Positions 23,827 to 32,661 are shown, counted from the stretch's first letter. The stretch is DNA of 33,262 bases from Bacteroidales bacterium (GCA_030626465.1 DAOUOU010000003.1:1-33262); one strand, 5' to 3'. Notes: generated by a model from the letters alone, not told the origin. Numbers and translations: made by a program.

Positions 23827-26223
23827 ATGAATGATGAGAATCTGATAGCGGTTGAGGAGCAGGGTATTGATTTACAAAAATGGCTTAGACTTTTTTTACA
23901 CAACTGGCTGCTTTTTTTCATCAGTGTTTTAATTGCGCTGATAGCTGCAGTTGTCTTTATCAGACTTTCAACAACTCAATATGAGTTAACAACTCACGTT
24001 CTGGTAAATAAAGAGCATAATCCGCTGGATAAATCAGAGCTTTTCTCTACGCTTTATACAGATCCATATCAATTAGAAAACGAAAAGGGTGTATTAAGGG
24101 CCAAAACAATCACAAGCCGGACTTTACAACAATTGGATTTTCAAACCAGCTACTATGTTAACCAGCGATTCAACAAAGTAGAATTATACAACAACACTCC
24201 AATTACGGTTGAGATGGATACTACCCATCTTCAACCTCTTGGGATCTACTTTTCAGCAATATTCTTAAGTGATACTTTAATAGAACTTGAGGCAGAAGGT
24301 GAGGATGTCGTTTTGTACGATTTCTCAAACAATCAGGTGCAACAAATAATACCTGAATTCAAATTTTCAGATACAGTGAAATTTGGGCAGATAACAGGCA
24401 ATTCCTATTGCAGGTTTACGATCTTGCCTGGATATGCTTATGTCACAAACCAGGATTTAGACAAGAATTACCTTTACAGATTTCATTCATTGAGTGAACT
24501 GATTCGTACGTTTCGTCATTTCAAAATTGAAAACGATCGTGGTTCTTCCATATTAACAGTTTCTTTTCGATACAGACATCCACAAAAAGCAGCCGATTTT
24601 TTAAACAAACTGATCAGGGAATATTTGGTCAGGGGGGTTGAACGTGATAATCAGATTGCCGAAGCAACAATTCGGTTTATCGATGCACAATTGATAGATA
24701 TTGTTGACTCTTTGCATCTATCAGGCGAACGTCTGCAAGATTTCCAGTCTTCCAAACAGGTATTGGATATTGGTTTTCAGGCAGAGAAGGTATACACAAA
24801 GCTTGAAGTTCTTGAAGCAGAAAGAGCCAAATTGCTGGTTAAAAAGAGATATTTTAATTATTTGCTTCAAAACCTTCAGACCAAGTCGGATATAAATGAC
24901 TTAATAGCACCTACTACACTCGAAATTAATGACCCGGTATTAAACAATCTTATTATAGAGCTGGCAGATCTTTATAGCGAAAGAGCTGAAATTTCCTTTA
25001 TTTCTATTAAGAACAATCCCTATCTAAGCTCTCTTGAAGTGCAGATTAACAATACAAGACGCAAGCTGATGGATGCTGCACGAACAGTTCTCGAAGCAAC
25101 CGAAATAACCATTGAAGAAACCGATGCCCAGATTTACAGTGCGGAGCAGACATTAAATCGTTTGCCAAAAGATCAACAGCAGTTATTGAATATAGAACGT
25201 AAATTTAAATTGAATGATGAGCTTTATACCTATCTGCTTACCCGCCGATCGGAGATGGAAATTTTTAAAGCATCCAATTTGCCCGCAAATGAGATTCTTG
25301 ATCGGGCTGATCCCGATGATGCCCAGGCTGTATCACCGAATGTGAGATTGAATCTTATTGTTGCATTGATGCTCGGATTCTTTTTTCCCGGAGCGTTGAT
25401 CTATCTTCGTGAGACACTGAATAATAAGATACGTACCAGGGAAGATATACAAAAGCTTTCTGCTTTACCAATTATTGGACAGGTCATTGATTCAAAATTT
25501 AGTTTTTTCCCGGCCGTGCTGAGTAAGCCAAATTCTGTATTAACAGAATCGTATCGTACATTGCGGACCAACCTTCAATTTGTAATTGATGAAGCCGTAT
25601 CGAATGCTGTACTGATAACATCAGCAATTCAAGGCGAGGGAAAAAGTTTTACTGCTTTGAATTTAGCATCTGTATACGCCTTTTATGGAAAGAAAACAGT
25701 ATTGGTTGATTTTGACTTAAGAAAATCGCAGCTAAAAGAAAATCTTGGAATAGAAAAAGATATGGGTTTAAGCAATTATCTTAGTAAAAATGCCGACTAC
25801 AAAGAGATAATATACACGAATGATAAAATAAACTTTGATCTCATACTCTCTGGTCCTGTTCCGCCAAATCCATCGGAACTGATCGCTTCATCACAAACTG
25901 ATATTCTTTTTGATAAGATGAGAAAGGATTATGATCTGATAATTATTGATTCTCCTCCTTTGGGAGTAGTATCAGATGCACTTCTCATATACCCTCATAC
26001 CGATATTTCATTATTGGTAGTTCGATACAATTTTACTTCAATGGAAGTGTTTGAAAATGTTATAGAAGATCTGAAAACTCGCAAAATAGAAAAAATCAAT
26101 ATAATCTTAAACGATGTAATCATTTCCAAATCAAAGTATGGCTATGGCTATGGTTATGGATACGGGTACGGTTATCTTGAAAGCAGGCAGAGAAAAAAAA
26201 GATTTTGGAGCAAAAGGCAATAA
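23827..26223 (+). CDS. Wzc-like polysaccharide co-polymerase and tyrosine autokinase
   Basis: The 798-residue inner-membrane protein has a first membrane helix at about 25-45, a Wzz-type periplasmic chain-length domain with long coiled segments (about 50-505), and a second helix at about 508-526. The cytosolic BY-kinase domain has Walker A IQGEGKS (601-607), Walker A' VLVDFDLRK (625-633) and Walker B LIIIDSPP (704-711). A Tyr-cluster tail follows: seven Tyr alternating with Gly at 771-783, then basic residues. Wzc cycles phosphate on such Tyr clusters to control exopolysaccharide polymerisation and export with the Wza channel encoded just upstream. No flippase, polymerase or other glycosyltransferase gene lies adjacent, so the rest of the pathway must be elsewhere. 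Confidence 0.93.
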   Translation: MNDENLIAVEEQGIDLQKWLRLFLHNWLLFFISVLIALIAAVVFIRLSTTQYELTTHVLVNKEHNPLDKSELFSTLYTDPYQLENEKGVLRAKTITSRTLQQLDFQTSYYVNQRFNKVELYNNTPITVEMDTTHLQPLGIYFSAIFLSDTLIELEAEGEDVVLYDFSNNQVQQIIPEFKFSDTVKFGQITGNSYCRFTILPGYAYVTNQDLDKNYLYRFHSLSELIRTFRHFKIENDRGSSILTVSFRYRHPQKAADFLNKLIREYLVRGVERDNQIAEATIRFIDAQLIDIVDSLHLSGERLQDFQSSKQVLDIGFQAEKVYTKLEVLEAERAKLLVKKRYFNYLLQNLQTKSDINDLIAPTTLEINDPVLNNLIIELADLYSERAEISFISIKNNPYLSSLEVQINNTRRKLMDAARTVLEATEITIEETDAQIYSAEQTLNRLPKDQQQLLNIERKFKLNDELYTYLLTRRSEMEIFKASNLPANEILDRADPDDAQAVSPNVRLNLIVALMLGFFFPGALIYLRETLNNKIRTREDIQKLSALPIIGQVIDSKFSFFPAVLSKPNSVLTESYRTLRTNLQFVIDEAVSNAVLITSAIQGEGKSFTALNLASVYAFYGKKTVLVDFDLRKSQLKENLGIEKDMGLSNYLSKNADYKEIIYTNDKINFDLILSGPVPPNPSELIASSQTDILFDKMRKDYDLIIIDSPPLGVVSDALLIYPHTDISLLVVRYNFTSMEVFENVIEDLKTRKIEKINIILNDVIISKSKYGYGYGYGYGYGYLESRQRKKRFWSKRQ
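26137..26175 (+). repeat. Tyr-Gly repeat tract in the Wzc tail
   Basis: Alternating TAT/TAC and GGN codons encode seven Tyr interleaved with Gly. The units are imperfect in the third codon position, which suggests selection for the peptide rather than recent slippage. Confidence 0.8.
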
Positions 26224-26228
26224 GATCA

Positions 26229-26702
26229 TCATAATATACTGAAACGAGGGATCTCTTTCAGAAAATCGAAAGTATTTTCAGCATCATTTAACTTACAACA
26301 GTAATGTTTCATTCCGTTCGTTACGAGTAAGTAGTTGGCCTTTATTGAAATATTGTACAATGATATCTGGTCGAATGTATCCTGGTTTACAGCTATTTCA
26401 GGAGCTTTACATTCAATAAGCATAAGGGCATGACCATTTCGATCATATACCAATGCATCATATCGGCGTATCTGTCGATTCACTTTAATGGCTGCTTCAG
26501 TGGATATTAACGAAGGGGGATAATCCTTTTCTTGTATAAGGAACTGCAATATATTCTGACGAACCCATTCTTCCGGGGTAAGTAAAACAAACTTTTTTCG
26601 ATACGGATCATAGATCTGCTGTTTATCATTTTCTGACAGAGTGATAGTAAAAGAATATTCCGGCAGATTCAACTTTTTCATTTTTGCGTAAGGATAATTC
26701 AT
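26229..26702 (-). CDS. Stand-alone HSDR_N-like (PD-(D/E)XK nuclease fold) protein
   Basis: The 157-residue product matches only the N-terminal domain of type I restriction HsdR subunits. It shows LTPEEWVRQNILQFLI, then RYDALVYDRNGHALMLIECKAPE, where the Asp and the later Glu-x-Lys form a PD-(D/E)XK nuclease-like motif. No helicase part and no HsdM/HsdS genes are present, so this is not a restriction system. The function is unknown; a nuclease or a DNA-binding fold is possible. The gene diverges from holA with about 59 bases between starts. An alternative start at 26681 would remove seven residues. It runs towards the Wzc gene, with 5 bases between their stops. Confidence 0.8.
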   Translation of the reverse strand: MNYPYAKMKKLNLPEYSFTITLSENDKQQIYDPYRKKFVLLTPEEWVRQNILQFLIQEKDYPPSLISTEAAIKVNRQIRRYDALVYDRNGHALMLIECKAPEIAVNQDTFDQISLYNISIKANYLLVTNGMKHYCCKLNDAENTFDFLKEIPRFSIL

Positions 26703-26761
26703 TTTGTGAACGGCAAATTAATAATCTTTTTCTATTTTTAGCCCGTTTGAAATTCACTGTG

Positions 26762-27763
26762 ATGACCTTTGAAAAAATATTTAGTGACCTTCAGAATAAA
26801 GTATATGCTCCCATCTATCTGTTAATGGGTGAAGAGCCTTATTACATTGATCAGATCAGTGAATACATTGTTTCGAATGTCCTGACAGATGAGGAGAAAG
26901 CATTTAATCAGACAATATTGTATGGAAGAGAAATCGATGCTGCGGCAATAACAGATGCTGCAAAACGTTTTCCCATGATGTCGGAATGCCAGGTAGTGGT
27001 AGTACGGGAGGCACAAAATATAGGAAACATCGATGATCTTGTTTATTATGCTTCAGATCCCTTAAAATCAACAATACTGGTTTTAAACTATAAGTACAAG
27101 AATCTCGATAAGCGAAAAAAACTGTACAAAGTGATTGAAAAAACGGGAATCATTTTCGAATCAAAAAAAATCTATGAAGACAAGGTTCCGGGATGGATCA
27201 ACGAACATCTTAAAAAAAAGGGTTATACCATTCAACCTCCTGCAGCAAGCTTGCTTACTGAATATTTGGGCAACGATCTTCAAAAAATTGATATGGAGTT
27301 GGGGAAACTGATCATTACACTTCCAAAAAACGAAAAGCAAATTACCACATTTCATATTGAAGAGAATATAGGCATAAGCAAAGAATTCAATACTATTGAA
27401 CTTCAGAAAGCATTGGTAGAGAAAAATGCCTTGAAGGCTTTCAGGATTGTGAATTATTTTGGGCATAATCAGAAAAATAATCCCATCACCGTAACCATTA
27501 CATCTTTGTATTTTTTCTTTAGCAAAGTGTTCTTATATTCAGTTCTTAAGGATAAGTCCCGTCAGAATATTGCTGAGAAACTTAAAATCCATCCTTACTT
27601 CCTTACCGAATACCAGAAGGCAGCTCGTGTTTTTAATCCGGCTGAAACGGCACGAATTATTCACTGGCTTCGTGAATACGATTTGAAATCCAAGGGAGTC
27701 GGGAATCTCTCAGGCACTCCACATGATTTACTTAACGAGTTAATATATAAAATTCTTAATTGA
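26762..27763 (+). CDS. holA: DNA polymerase III delta subunit
   Basis: The 333-residue product loads the sliding clamp as part of the clamp-loader complex. It begins MTFEKIFSDLQNKVYAPIYLL and shows the family's LMGEEPYYIDQISEYI opening, a central VVVREAQNI region, then FHIEENIGISKEFNTIELQKALVEKNALKAFRI typical of the delta AAA+-like and collar domains. It has no Walker motif, as expected for delta, which binds no ATP. The ATG at 26762 is chosen because further upstream sequence has no family match and runs into the divergent promoter region. A rhomboid protease gene follows after 9 bases, so the two may share a transcript. Confidence 0.9.
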   Translation: MTFEKIFSDLQNKVYAPIYLLMGEEPYYIDQISEYIVSNVLTDEEKAFNQTILYGREIDAAAITDAAKRFPMMSECQVVVVREAQNIGNIDDLVYYASDPLKSTILVLNYKYKNLDKRKKLYKVIEKTGIIFESKKIYEDKVPGWINEHLKKKGYTIQPPAASLLTEYLGNDLQKIDMELGKLIITLPKNEKQITTFHIEENIGISKEFNTIELQKALVEKNALKAFRIVNYFGHNQKNNPITVTITSLYFFFSKVFLYSVLKDKSRQNIAEKLKIHPYFLTEYQKAARVFNPAETARIIHWLREYDLKSKGVGNLSGTPHDLLNELIYKILN

Positions 27764-27772
27764 GGATAAGAT

Positions 27773-28393
27773 ATGACTGTACTCATTATTGCAATTACAA
27801 TACTTATTTCTGTACTGGCCTTTAATAACCGGACTTTATTCTCTCGTCTGCAGTTTAATGCTTATCAGATCTATTACCGCAGAGAATTTTACAGACTTTT
27901 AAGTCATGGTTTTGTGCATGCAAACTGGTGGCACCTGCTTATCAATATGCTTGTTTTGTATTTCTTTGGAGGGTATGTTGAGCAGACATTAAAAATACTT
28001 TCTGTGCAAGGCATGTTAAAATATCCATTACTTGTATATCTGATCCTGTATCTTTCCGCCATCGTTTTTGCCTCAAGTATCAGCCTGGTAAGGCACAAAG
28101 ATAATCATTGGTACAATTCGGTCGGAGCCTCGGGAGCAGTCTCGGCAGTGGTTTTTTTCAGTATCTTTTTTGAGCCATGGAAGAAACTATACCTTTATGG
28201 CGTGCTGGGTATACCGGGGATCGTATTCGCTGTTCTTTACCTGATATATGCGCAATATATGTCGCGCCGGGGAGGAGACAACATCAATCACGACGCACAC
28301 TTCCTGGGGGCTGTTTTCGGCTTTGTTTTTCCTCTTTTTATTGATATGAACTTGTTCAAATACTTTCTTTCCCAGCTGGGAGGGATTTTTTGA
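27773..28393 (+). CDS. Rhomboid intramembrane serine protease
   Basis: The 206-residue protein has about six membrane helices and the rhomboid motifs: HANWWHLLINMLVLYFFGG (with the conserved His and Asn in helix 2), GASGAVSAV with the catalytic Ser120, and HDAHFLGAVFGF with the catalytic His176. Rhomboids cut single-span membrane proteins within the bilayer; the substrate is unknown. It begins 9 bases after holA, which suggests co-transcription, and is followed by a ~310-base intergenic region. The length is normal for a minimal bacterial rhomboid and both catalytic residues are intact. Confidence 0.92.
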   Translation: MTVLIIAITILISVLAFNNRTLFSRLQFNAYQIYYRREFYRLLSHGFVHANWWHLLINMLVLYFFGGYVEQTLKILSVQGMLKYPLLVYLILYLSAIVFASSISLVRHKDNHWYNSVGASGAVSAVVFFSIFFEPWKKLYLYGVLGIPGIVFAVLYLIYAQYMSRRGGDNINHDAHFLGAVFGFVFPLFIDMNLFKYFLSQLGGIF

Positions 28394-28468
28394 TATTTTG
28401 CTACAGCATTAAAGTCGTGGCAAAGGATAAAAAGATATTTATTTTCATTAGAATTTCTATAACTACTC

Positions 28469-28556
28469 AGTGTCTTAAGTGCCTAAAGTACTTAAAGTGC
28501 CTGAAATACTTAGAGTGCCTGAAATACTTAGAGTGCCTAAAGTACTTTAAGTACTG
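28469..28556. repeat. 9/18-bp tandem repeat array
   Basis: Four 18-base units begin at 28478, 28496, 28514 and 28532 and consist of alternating 9-mers of the AGTGCCTAA / AGTACTTAA type (units 2 and 3 are identical). A partial 9-mer lies before them and another after. Unit 4 contains the palindrome TAAAGTACTTTA (28538-28549). Such short intergenic arrays occur in Bacteroidota, but the role is unknown. Confidence 0.9.
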
Positions 28557-28642
28557 ATTTGTTACGAATTTCTATTGCCCGGACTTTAAAGCCTGTGCAA
28601 CATGATATAGCATGCAACAGATCATCTTATGCCCTGGAAAAA

Positions 28643-28674
28643 TTGTTTATTCCTCGATTGGATTGCTAATTTTG
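28643..28674 (+). promoter_or_regulatory. Promoter of the class IV aminotransferase gene
   Basis: TTG at 28643-28645 and TAATTTTG at 28667-28674 are 21 bases apart, an exact TAnnTTTG box with a well-placed -33. The -7 element ends 28 bases before the ATG at 28703. Confidence 0.5.
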
Positions 28675-28702
28675 TAAGGCATTTTCATATTTATTTTTCT
28701 CC

Positions 28703-29554
28703 ATGCAAGCAAGATACATCTGCCTGAACGGAAAATTCTTACTCAGTACAGAGAATACTCTGCTGCACAACAACCGTGCATTCTGTTACGGAGATGCCTT
28801 ATTTGAAACAATACATTGTCTGGGAACAGAGCCGCAGTTTTTTGAAAGGCACTGGACAAGACTTTTGCATGGTATGAAGCTATTAAAAATGGAAGCTGGC
28901 AGTGATTTTATACAGGAAACGATTCGGTATTCTGTTGAGAAACTTCTGAATAAAAACCGGATCTTTAAAGGGGCACGAATACGGTTCATGATATTTCGCG
29001 ACCATGGTGGATTGTACACCCCGGAAAAAAATTCGGTTTCATGGTTGATGGAATCCTCAGTGCTTGAACACGAGAGGTACGAACTAAACACGAAAGGTAT
29101 GGTAGTTGGTATTTACGATGGTGTGTATAAACCTGCAAATAAGCTCTCAAACCTGAAAACAACAAATGCATTAATATATATACTTGCCGGATTGTATTGC
29201 AAAGAAAATGATCTGGATGAATGTTTTGTCTTAAATCAATATAGTCGAATCGCGGAGTGCATAAGTTCTAATGTATTCCTTGTAGTTGAAGATGAAATTG
29301 TAACCCCTGCATTGTCAGAGGGATGTATTGCCGGAGTTATGCGACAGATAGTAATTGATACTGCTTCCTCAAAAGATTACAAGCTCAGCGAACGGGCAAT
29401 TTCAGGAAAAGACCTGATCAAAGCCGAGGAAATTTTCATCACTAATGCCATACAGGGAATCAGATGGGTAGTGGCCTATAAGGATCGCAGGTATTTTAAC
29501 TTTATCGCAAGGAGACTTATCTCTTCTTTGAACGAGATGGCATTTAGTACTTAA
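28703..29554 (+). CDS. Class IV PLP-dependent aminotransferase
   Basis: The 283-residue product belongs to the aminotransferase class IV family (aminodeoxychorismate lyase, D-amino acid or branched-chain aminotransferase type). It shows the N-terminal LLHNNRAFCYGDALFET motif, the PLP-binding Lys152 in KLSNLKTTNALIY, the Glu185 region SRIAECISSNVFLV, and TPALSEGCIAGVMRQIV. These do not settle the substrate. The missing part of folate synthesis (4-aminobenzoate) or branched-chain amino acid synthesis are both possible. It stands after its own promoter. The stop overlaps the stop of the convergent YqgE gene by four bases. Confidence 0.9.
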   Translation: MQARYICLNGKFLLSTENTLLHNNRAFCYGDALFETIHCLGTEPQFFERHWTRLLHGMKLLKMEAGSDFIQETIRYSVEKLLNKNRIFKGARIRFMIFRDHGGLYTPEKNSVSWLMESSVLEHERYELNTKGMVVGIYDGVYKPANKLSNLKTTNALIYILAGLYCKENDLDECFVLNQYSRIAECISSNVFLVVEDEIVTPALSEGCIAGVMRQIVIDTASSKDYKLSERAISGKDLIKAEEIFITNAIQGIRWVVAYKDRRYFNFIARRLISSLNEMAFST

Positions 29555-30138
29555 TTCATCTCCGGATTCTCAGGGAAGTTTGACCACATCTCATACTTCT
29601 TACCCATGCGTTGAAGCGTTTTTGTCCAGAAGTGCTTGTTCATTGGCATCATAACTTCTTCGGGGGTTATGTCACCAACAACCCATGCATTCTCTGCAAG
29701 CTCATCCTTTAGTTGATTTGGTGACCATCCCGAGTATCCCAGGAAAAACCGGACCTGACCTTTTCCAATATTTCCTGAACTTATTAAGCGTTCAACTACT
29801 TCAAATTCCCCTCCCCAATAAATATTCCCCATCACATGAACACTATCAGGTATGATATCGCCAAGTGTATGAAGATAATGCAAGGTATTGGTGCTTACCG
29901 GTCCTCCAAGGGCAACATCTGCATTTATTTCAGGAAAGTTTTCAATTACATCGCTGATATTCACATCAACAGGTTTGTTCAGCACAAAACCGATTGTACC
30001 GTTCTCATTGTGCTCGGTGATCAGTACAATGGAACGCTTAAAGTAATTATCCAGCAAAAAAGGCTCACTTAACAATACTTTGCCTTTTTGTGGCTCCTGG
30101 TTATTATCCGGTTCGAAAAAATTATAATCCAATACCAT
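29551..30138 (-). CDS. YqgE/AlgH family protein
   Basis: The 195-residue product matches the YqgE/AlgH family (DUF179) in length and motifs: GKVLLSEPFLLDNYFKRSIVLITEHNENGTIGFVLNKP, then VALGGPVSTNTLHYLHTLGD, IYWGGEF, FFLGYSGWSPNQLKDEL and NAWVVGD. The biochemical role is still not known; AlgH was named for an effect on alginate synthesis in Pseudomonas. It is convergent with the class IV aminotransferase, and their stop codons overlap within TTAA (29551-29554). A good promoter lies upstream at 30189-30217. Confidence 0.93.
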   Translation of the reverse strand: MVLDYNFFEPDNNQEPQKGKVLLSEPFLLDNYFKRSIVLITEHNENGTIGFVLNKPVDVNISDVIENFPEINADVALGGPVSTNTLHYLHTLGDIIPDSVHVMGNIYWGGEFEVVERLISSGNIGKGQVRFFLGYSGWSPNQLKDELAENAWVVGDITPEEVMMPMNKHFWTKTLQRMGKKYEMWSNFPENPEMN

Positions 30139-30188
30139 AATAAACCTAAATTAATCGAGTTCCTGGTTGGCAGTAGTGCATTATGTTA

Positions 30189-30217
30189 CAAAAATAAATT
30201 ATTTCCTGTATATCCAA
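30189..30217 (-). promoter_or_regulatory. Promoter of the YqgE/AlgH gene
   Basis: On the minus strand TTG (30217-30215) and TATTTTTG (30196-30189) are 18 bases apart, a close match to the Bacteroidota pattern. The -7 box lies about 50 bases before the ATG at 30138. Confidence 0.5.
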
Positions 30218-30359
30218 CTATGCTTAGATTATTTTATGGTTAAATTAACAATAAATGATTAGATTGTCTGATTTGAAAAAGACAAATACCATCTTTCTTT
30301 TTAGGAAAATTATGGTAAATATGCGTTCTTTGAAAAACCACCTATTACATATCTAATTA

Positions 30360-31808
30360 ATGAGCAGCTTAAAAAAACCTTCAATTCTTATTTCACTAGT
30401 ACCTGTTATTTTTCTTATCATCTTTCTTACTGCGAATGTTTTGATATATGGAGATGCCACACTTGAGGGGTCAAACCAGATCGCTCTTCTGCTTGCAGCT
30501 TCTTTGGCATCCTTAATCGCCTATCGTTATAAAATCAACTGGACAAGAATAAGCGATTCGATTATCAACAACATAGGGAAAGCCATGCCAGCTATGTTAA
30601 TATTACTACTGATTGGATCTCTTGCAGGAACCTGGCTGATCAGCGGGGTAGTGCCCGCAATGATCTTCTATGGCTTGAAAATAATTCATCCGAAGGTATT
30701 TTTGGTCACAGCATTGATTGCTAGTGGGCTGATCTCCATGGCCACAGGCTCTTCATGGTCTACAATTGCTACTATTGGTGTGGCTTTGCTGGGCATAGGC
30801 AAAGCATTAGGAATTCATGAGGGTCTGGTAGCAGGAGCAATTATCTCCGGAGCGTATTTTGGAGATAAAATGTCACCCTTGTCAGATACAACAAACCTTG
30901 CTCCTGCAATTGCAGGAACAGACTTGTTTACCCACATACGCTATATGGTTATTACTACCGGACCGTCAATAACCCTGGCCGGAATTATTTTCCTGATAAC
31001 AGGTTTTCTTCACAAATACAATAATGAAGTTTCTGATATAGAGGGAGTAATGCAGGCTATTGAAGGGAAATTCTACCTGTCTCCGGTTTTGCTGCTGGTT
31101 CCAATTGTATTAATCTTCATCATAATAAAAAAAGTACCTCCCCTGCCTTCTCTTATGATGGGCACTTTGCTGGGTGGATTTTTCGCCGTTTTTTTTCAAC
31201 CGGCACTTGTTAAGGAGATAGCCATGCATGATGCTCCTTACCTGGTTCAGTCATACAAAACATTTATGCAGGCTATGTTTGGAGAGATTAAGATTATCAC
31301 TGATAATGCAATTGTAAGTGAGCTTTTTAACACAGGGGGAATGAAGGGAATGTTAAATACTGTCTGGCTGATATTATCTGCAATGATTTTTGGAGGTTCT
31401 ATGGAGGCTGCAGGTTTCTTGTCGCGTATAACTGAGGCTATAATAAGTCGCGTAAAGTCGACCGGATCATTAATCATGTCCACCATTTTCACATCAGTTT
31501 TTTTCAATATTACGGCATCCGATCAATACATATCCATTGTAGTTCCCGGACGCATGTATTCTGATGTATACAGAAAAAGGGGGCTGAAACCGGAGGTTCT
31601 TAGCCGTACGCTTGAGGACGGAGGCACATTAACGTCTGTACTTATTCCATGGAATACATGCGGTGCAACGCAATCAAAAGTGTTGGGTGTGTCAACATGG
31701 ACATATCTGCCCTATTGTTTTTTCAATCTTATCAATCCATTGGTTGCCATACTAATTGGGTATCTCAATTATAAAATAAGAAGAACTGAAGAAACAAAGG
31801 AGGATTGA
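30360..31808 (+). CDS. nhaC: NhaC-type Na+/H+ antiporter
   Basis: The 482-residue inner-membrane protein has about 11-12 hydrophobic segments and the NhaC family signatures. These include SMATGSSWSTIATIGVALLGIGKALG, GAYFGDKMSPLSDTTNLAPA (the conserved Asp-rich motif), GGSMEAAGFL, ASDQYISIVVPGRMY and LIPWNTCGA. It exchanges Na+ (or a malate/lactate-coupled variant) for protons to hold pH and ion balance. It has the usual length, and no broken motif was seen. No clear TAnnTTTG element was found in the 221 bases upstream. The next gene starts about 73 bases later, so it may be separately transcribed. Confidence 0.93.
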   Translation: MSSLKKPSILISLVPVIFLIIFLTANVLIYGDATLEGSNQIALLLAASLASLIAYRYKINWTRISDSIINNIGKAMPAMLILLLIGSLAGTWLISGVVPAMIFYGLKIIHPKVFLVTALIASGLISMATGSSWSTIATIGVALLGIGKALGIHEGLVAGAIISGAYFGDKMSPLSDTTNLAPAIAGTDLFTHIRYMVITTGPSITLAGIIFLITGFLHKYNNEVSDIEGVMQAIEGKFYLSPVLLLVPIVLIFIIIKKVPPLPSLMMGTLLGGFFAVFFQPALVKEIAMHDAPYLVQSYKTFMQAMFGEIKIITDNAIVSELFNTGGMKGMLNTVWLILSAMIFGGSMEAAGFLSRITEAIISRVKSTGSLIMSTIFTSVFFNITASDQYISIVVPGRMYSDVYRKRGLKPEVLSRTLEDGGTLTSVLIPWNTCGATQSKVLGVSTWTYLPYCFFNLINPLVAILIGYLNYKIRRTEETKED

Positions 31809-31881
31809 AAAGGAATAGTATCATTGTATGAACACTAATTTAATTTATTTATAAAATATTTATTTGCTAAAATCAATCAAA

Positions 31882-32520
31882 ATGCTGAAAACTTGGATTA
31901 CAGCAGTGAGACATGGTGAGACGAAATGGAATGTTGCCATGCGACTGCAGGGTATTCAGAACAGTGAATTATCAGAGAAAGGGAACCAGCAGGTTGAATC
32001 GGTTTCAAAGGAGCTGAGTAACAAAAAGTTTGATATGATTATTTCAAGCGATCTTGGCAGGGCCATAAAAACAGCAGAGGTAATTAATAAATACCATAAG
32101 CTTGATATTATCAGAGATCCTTCTTTGAGGGAAAGAAATTTTGGCATAATGGAAGGTCTTACCCGGGAGGAGATTCTGGAAAAGTATCCTGATGTTTTTA
32201 GTGCCTATCAGAAAAGGAAAGAAAGTTATAAAATACCCCAAGGCGATAGTCTTATTGAGTTTTATGAAAGAGTATTAACAGGATTAGAAAAGGTAATCAG
32301 TTTGAATAAAGGGAAAAGGATTTTGATTGTAACGCATGGAGGTGTACTCGATTGTATCATACGCATGATGTTTAACTATTCATTGTCGGCCCGTCGAAAT
32401 TTTTCAATTTACAATACTGCGATCAATATCTTTTCTGTCATGAATAATGAGTGGACACTTGAAGAATGGGGAAATTCAAATCATCTTAATACCGATGAAG
32501 CATCCAGTGAGTTCAATTAG
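31882..32520 (+). CDS. Histidine phosphatase (phosphoglycerate mutase-like)
   Basis: The 212-residue cytosolic protein belongs to the histidine phosphatase superfamily. It shows the RHG motif (VRHGETKWN, His11), the second arginine motif (SSDLGRAIKTAE, Arg60), the acid residue (LRERNFGIMEG, Glu84) and the second histidine (IVTHGGVLD, His152). The family includes phosphoglycerate mutases, alpha-ribazole phosphatases (CobC) and broad-range phosphatases; the length and motifs do not decide between them. The ATG at 31882 is preferred over an in-frame TTG at 31864, because the catalytic motif starts close to the ATG as in relatives. Confidence 0.92.
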   Translation: MLKTWITAVRHGETKWNVAMRLQGIQNSELSEKGNQQVESVSKELSNKKFDMIISSDLGRAIKTAEVINKYHKLDIIRDPSLRERNFGIMEGLTREEILEKYPDVFSAYQKRKESYKIPQGDSLIEFYERVLTGLEKVISLNKGKRILIVTHGGVLDCIIRMMFNYSLSARRNFSIYNTAINIFSVMNNEWTLEEWGNSNHLNTDEASSEFN

Positions 32521-32661
32521 CAAATTTGTCCCGGTATTGAATTATTGAATCATTAATTTTATATACCCAGCATAACTCTAAAAGAAATTAGTTATTTACG
32601 TTAAACCTTTTTATAATATTATCATCAAACAGAACAAAAAGTCCTCTGGCTGATAACAGGA

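Larger units (their letters stand above)
28394..28702. other. Intergenic region with tandem repeat and promoter
   Basis: This 309-base stretch has no convincing open reading frame. It contains the tandem repeat at 28469-28556 and a promoter-like pair at 28643-28674. No clear terminator was found for the rhomboid gene. Confidence 0.7.

Noticed and set aside
26229-26702. Type I restriction-modification system
   Set aside because: Only an HsdR N-terminal-like domain is present; there are no helicase, HsdM or HsdS genes.
26684-26761. Longer start for holA
   Set aside because: The extra codons have no family match and overlap the divergent gene's start region.
28469-28556. Short regular repeats that could suggest a CRISPR array
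   Set aside because: Repeats are 9/18 bases in direct tandem with no unique spacers, and no cas gene is near.
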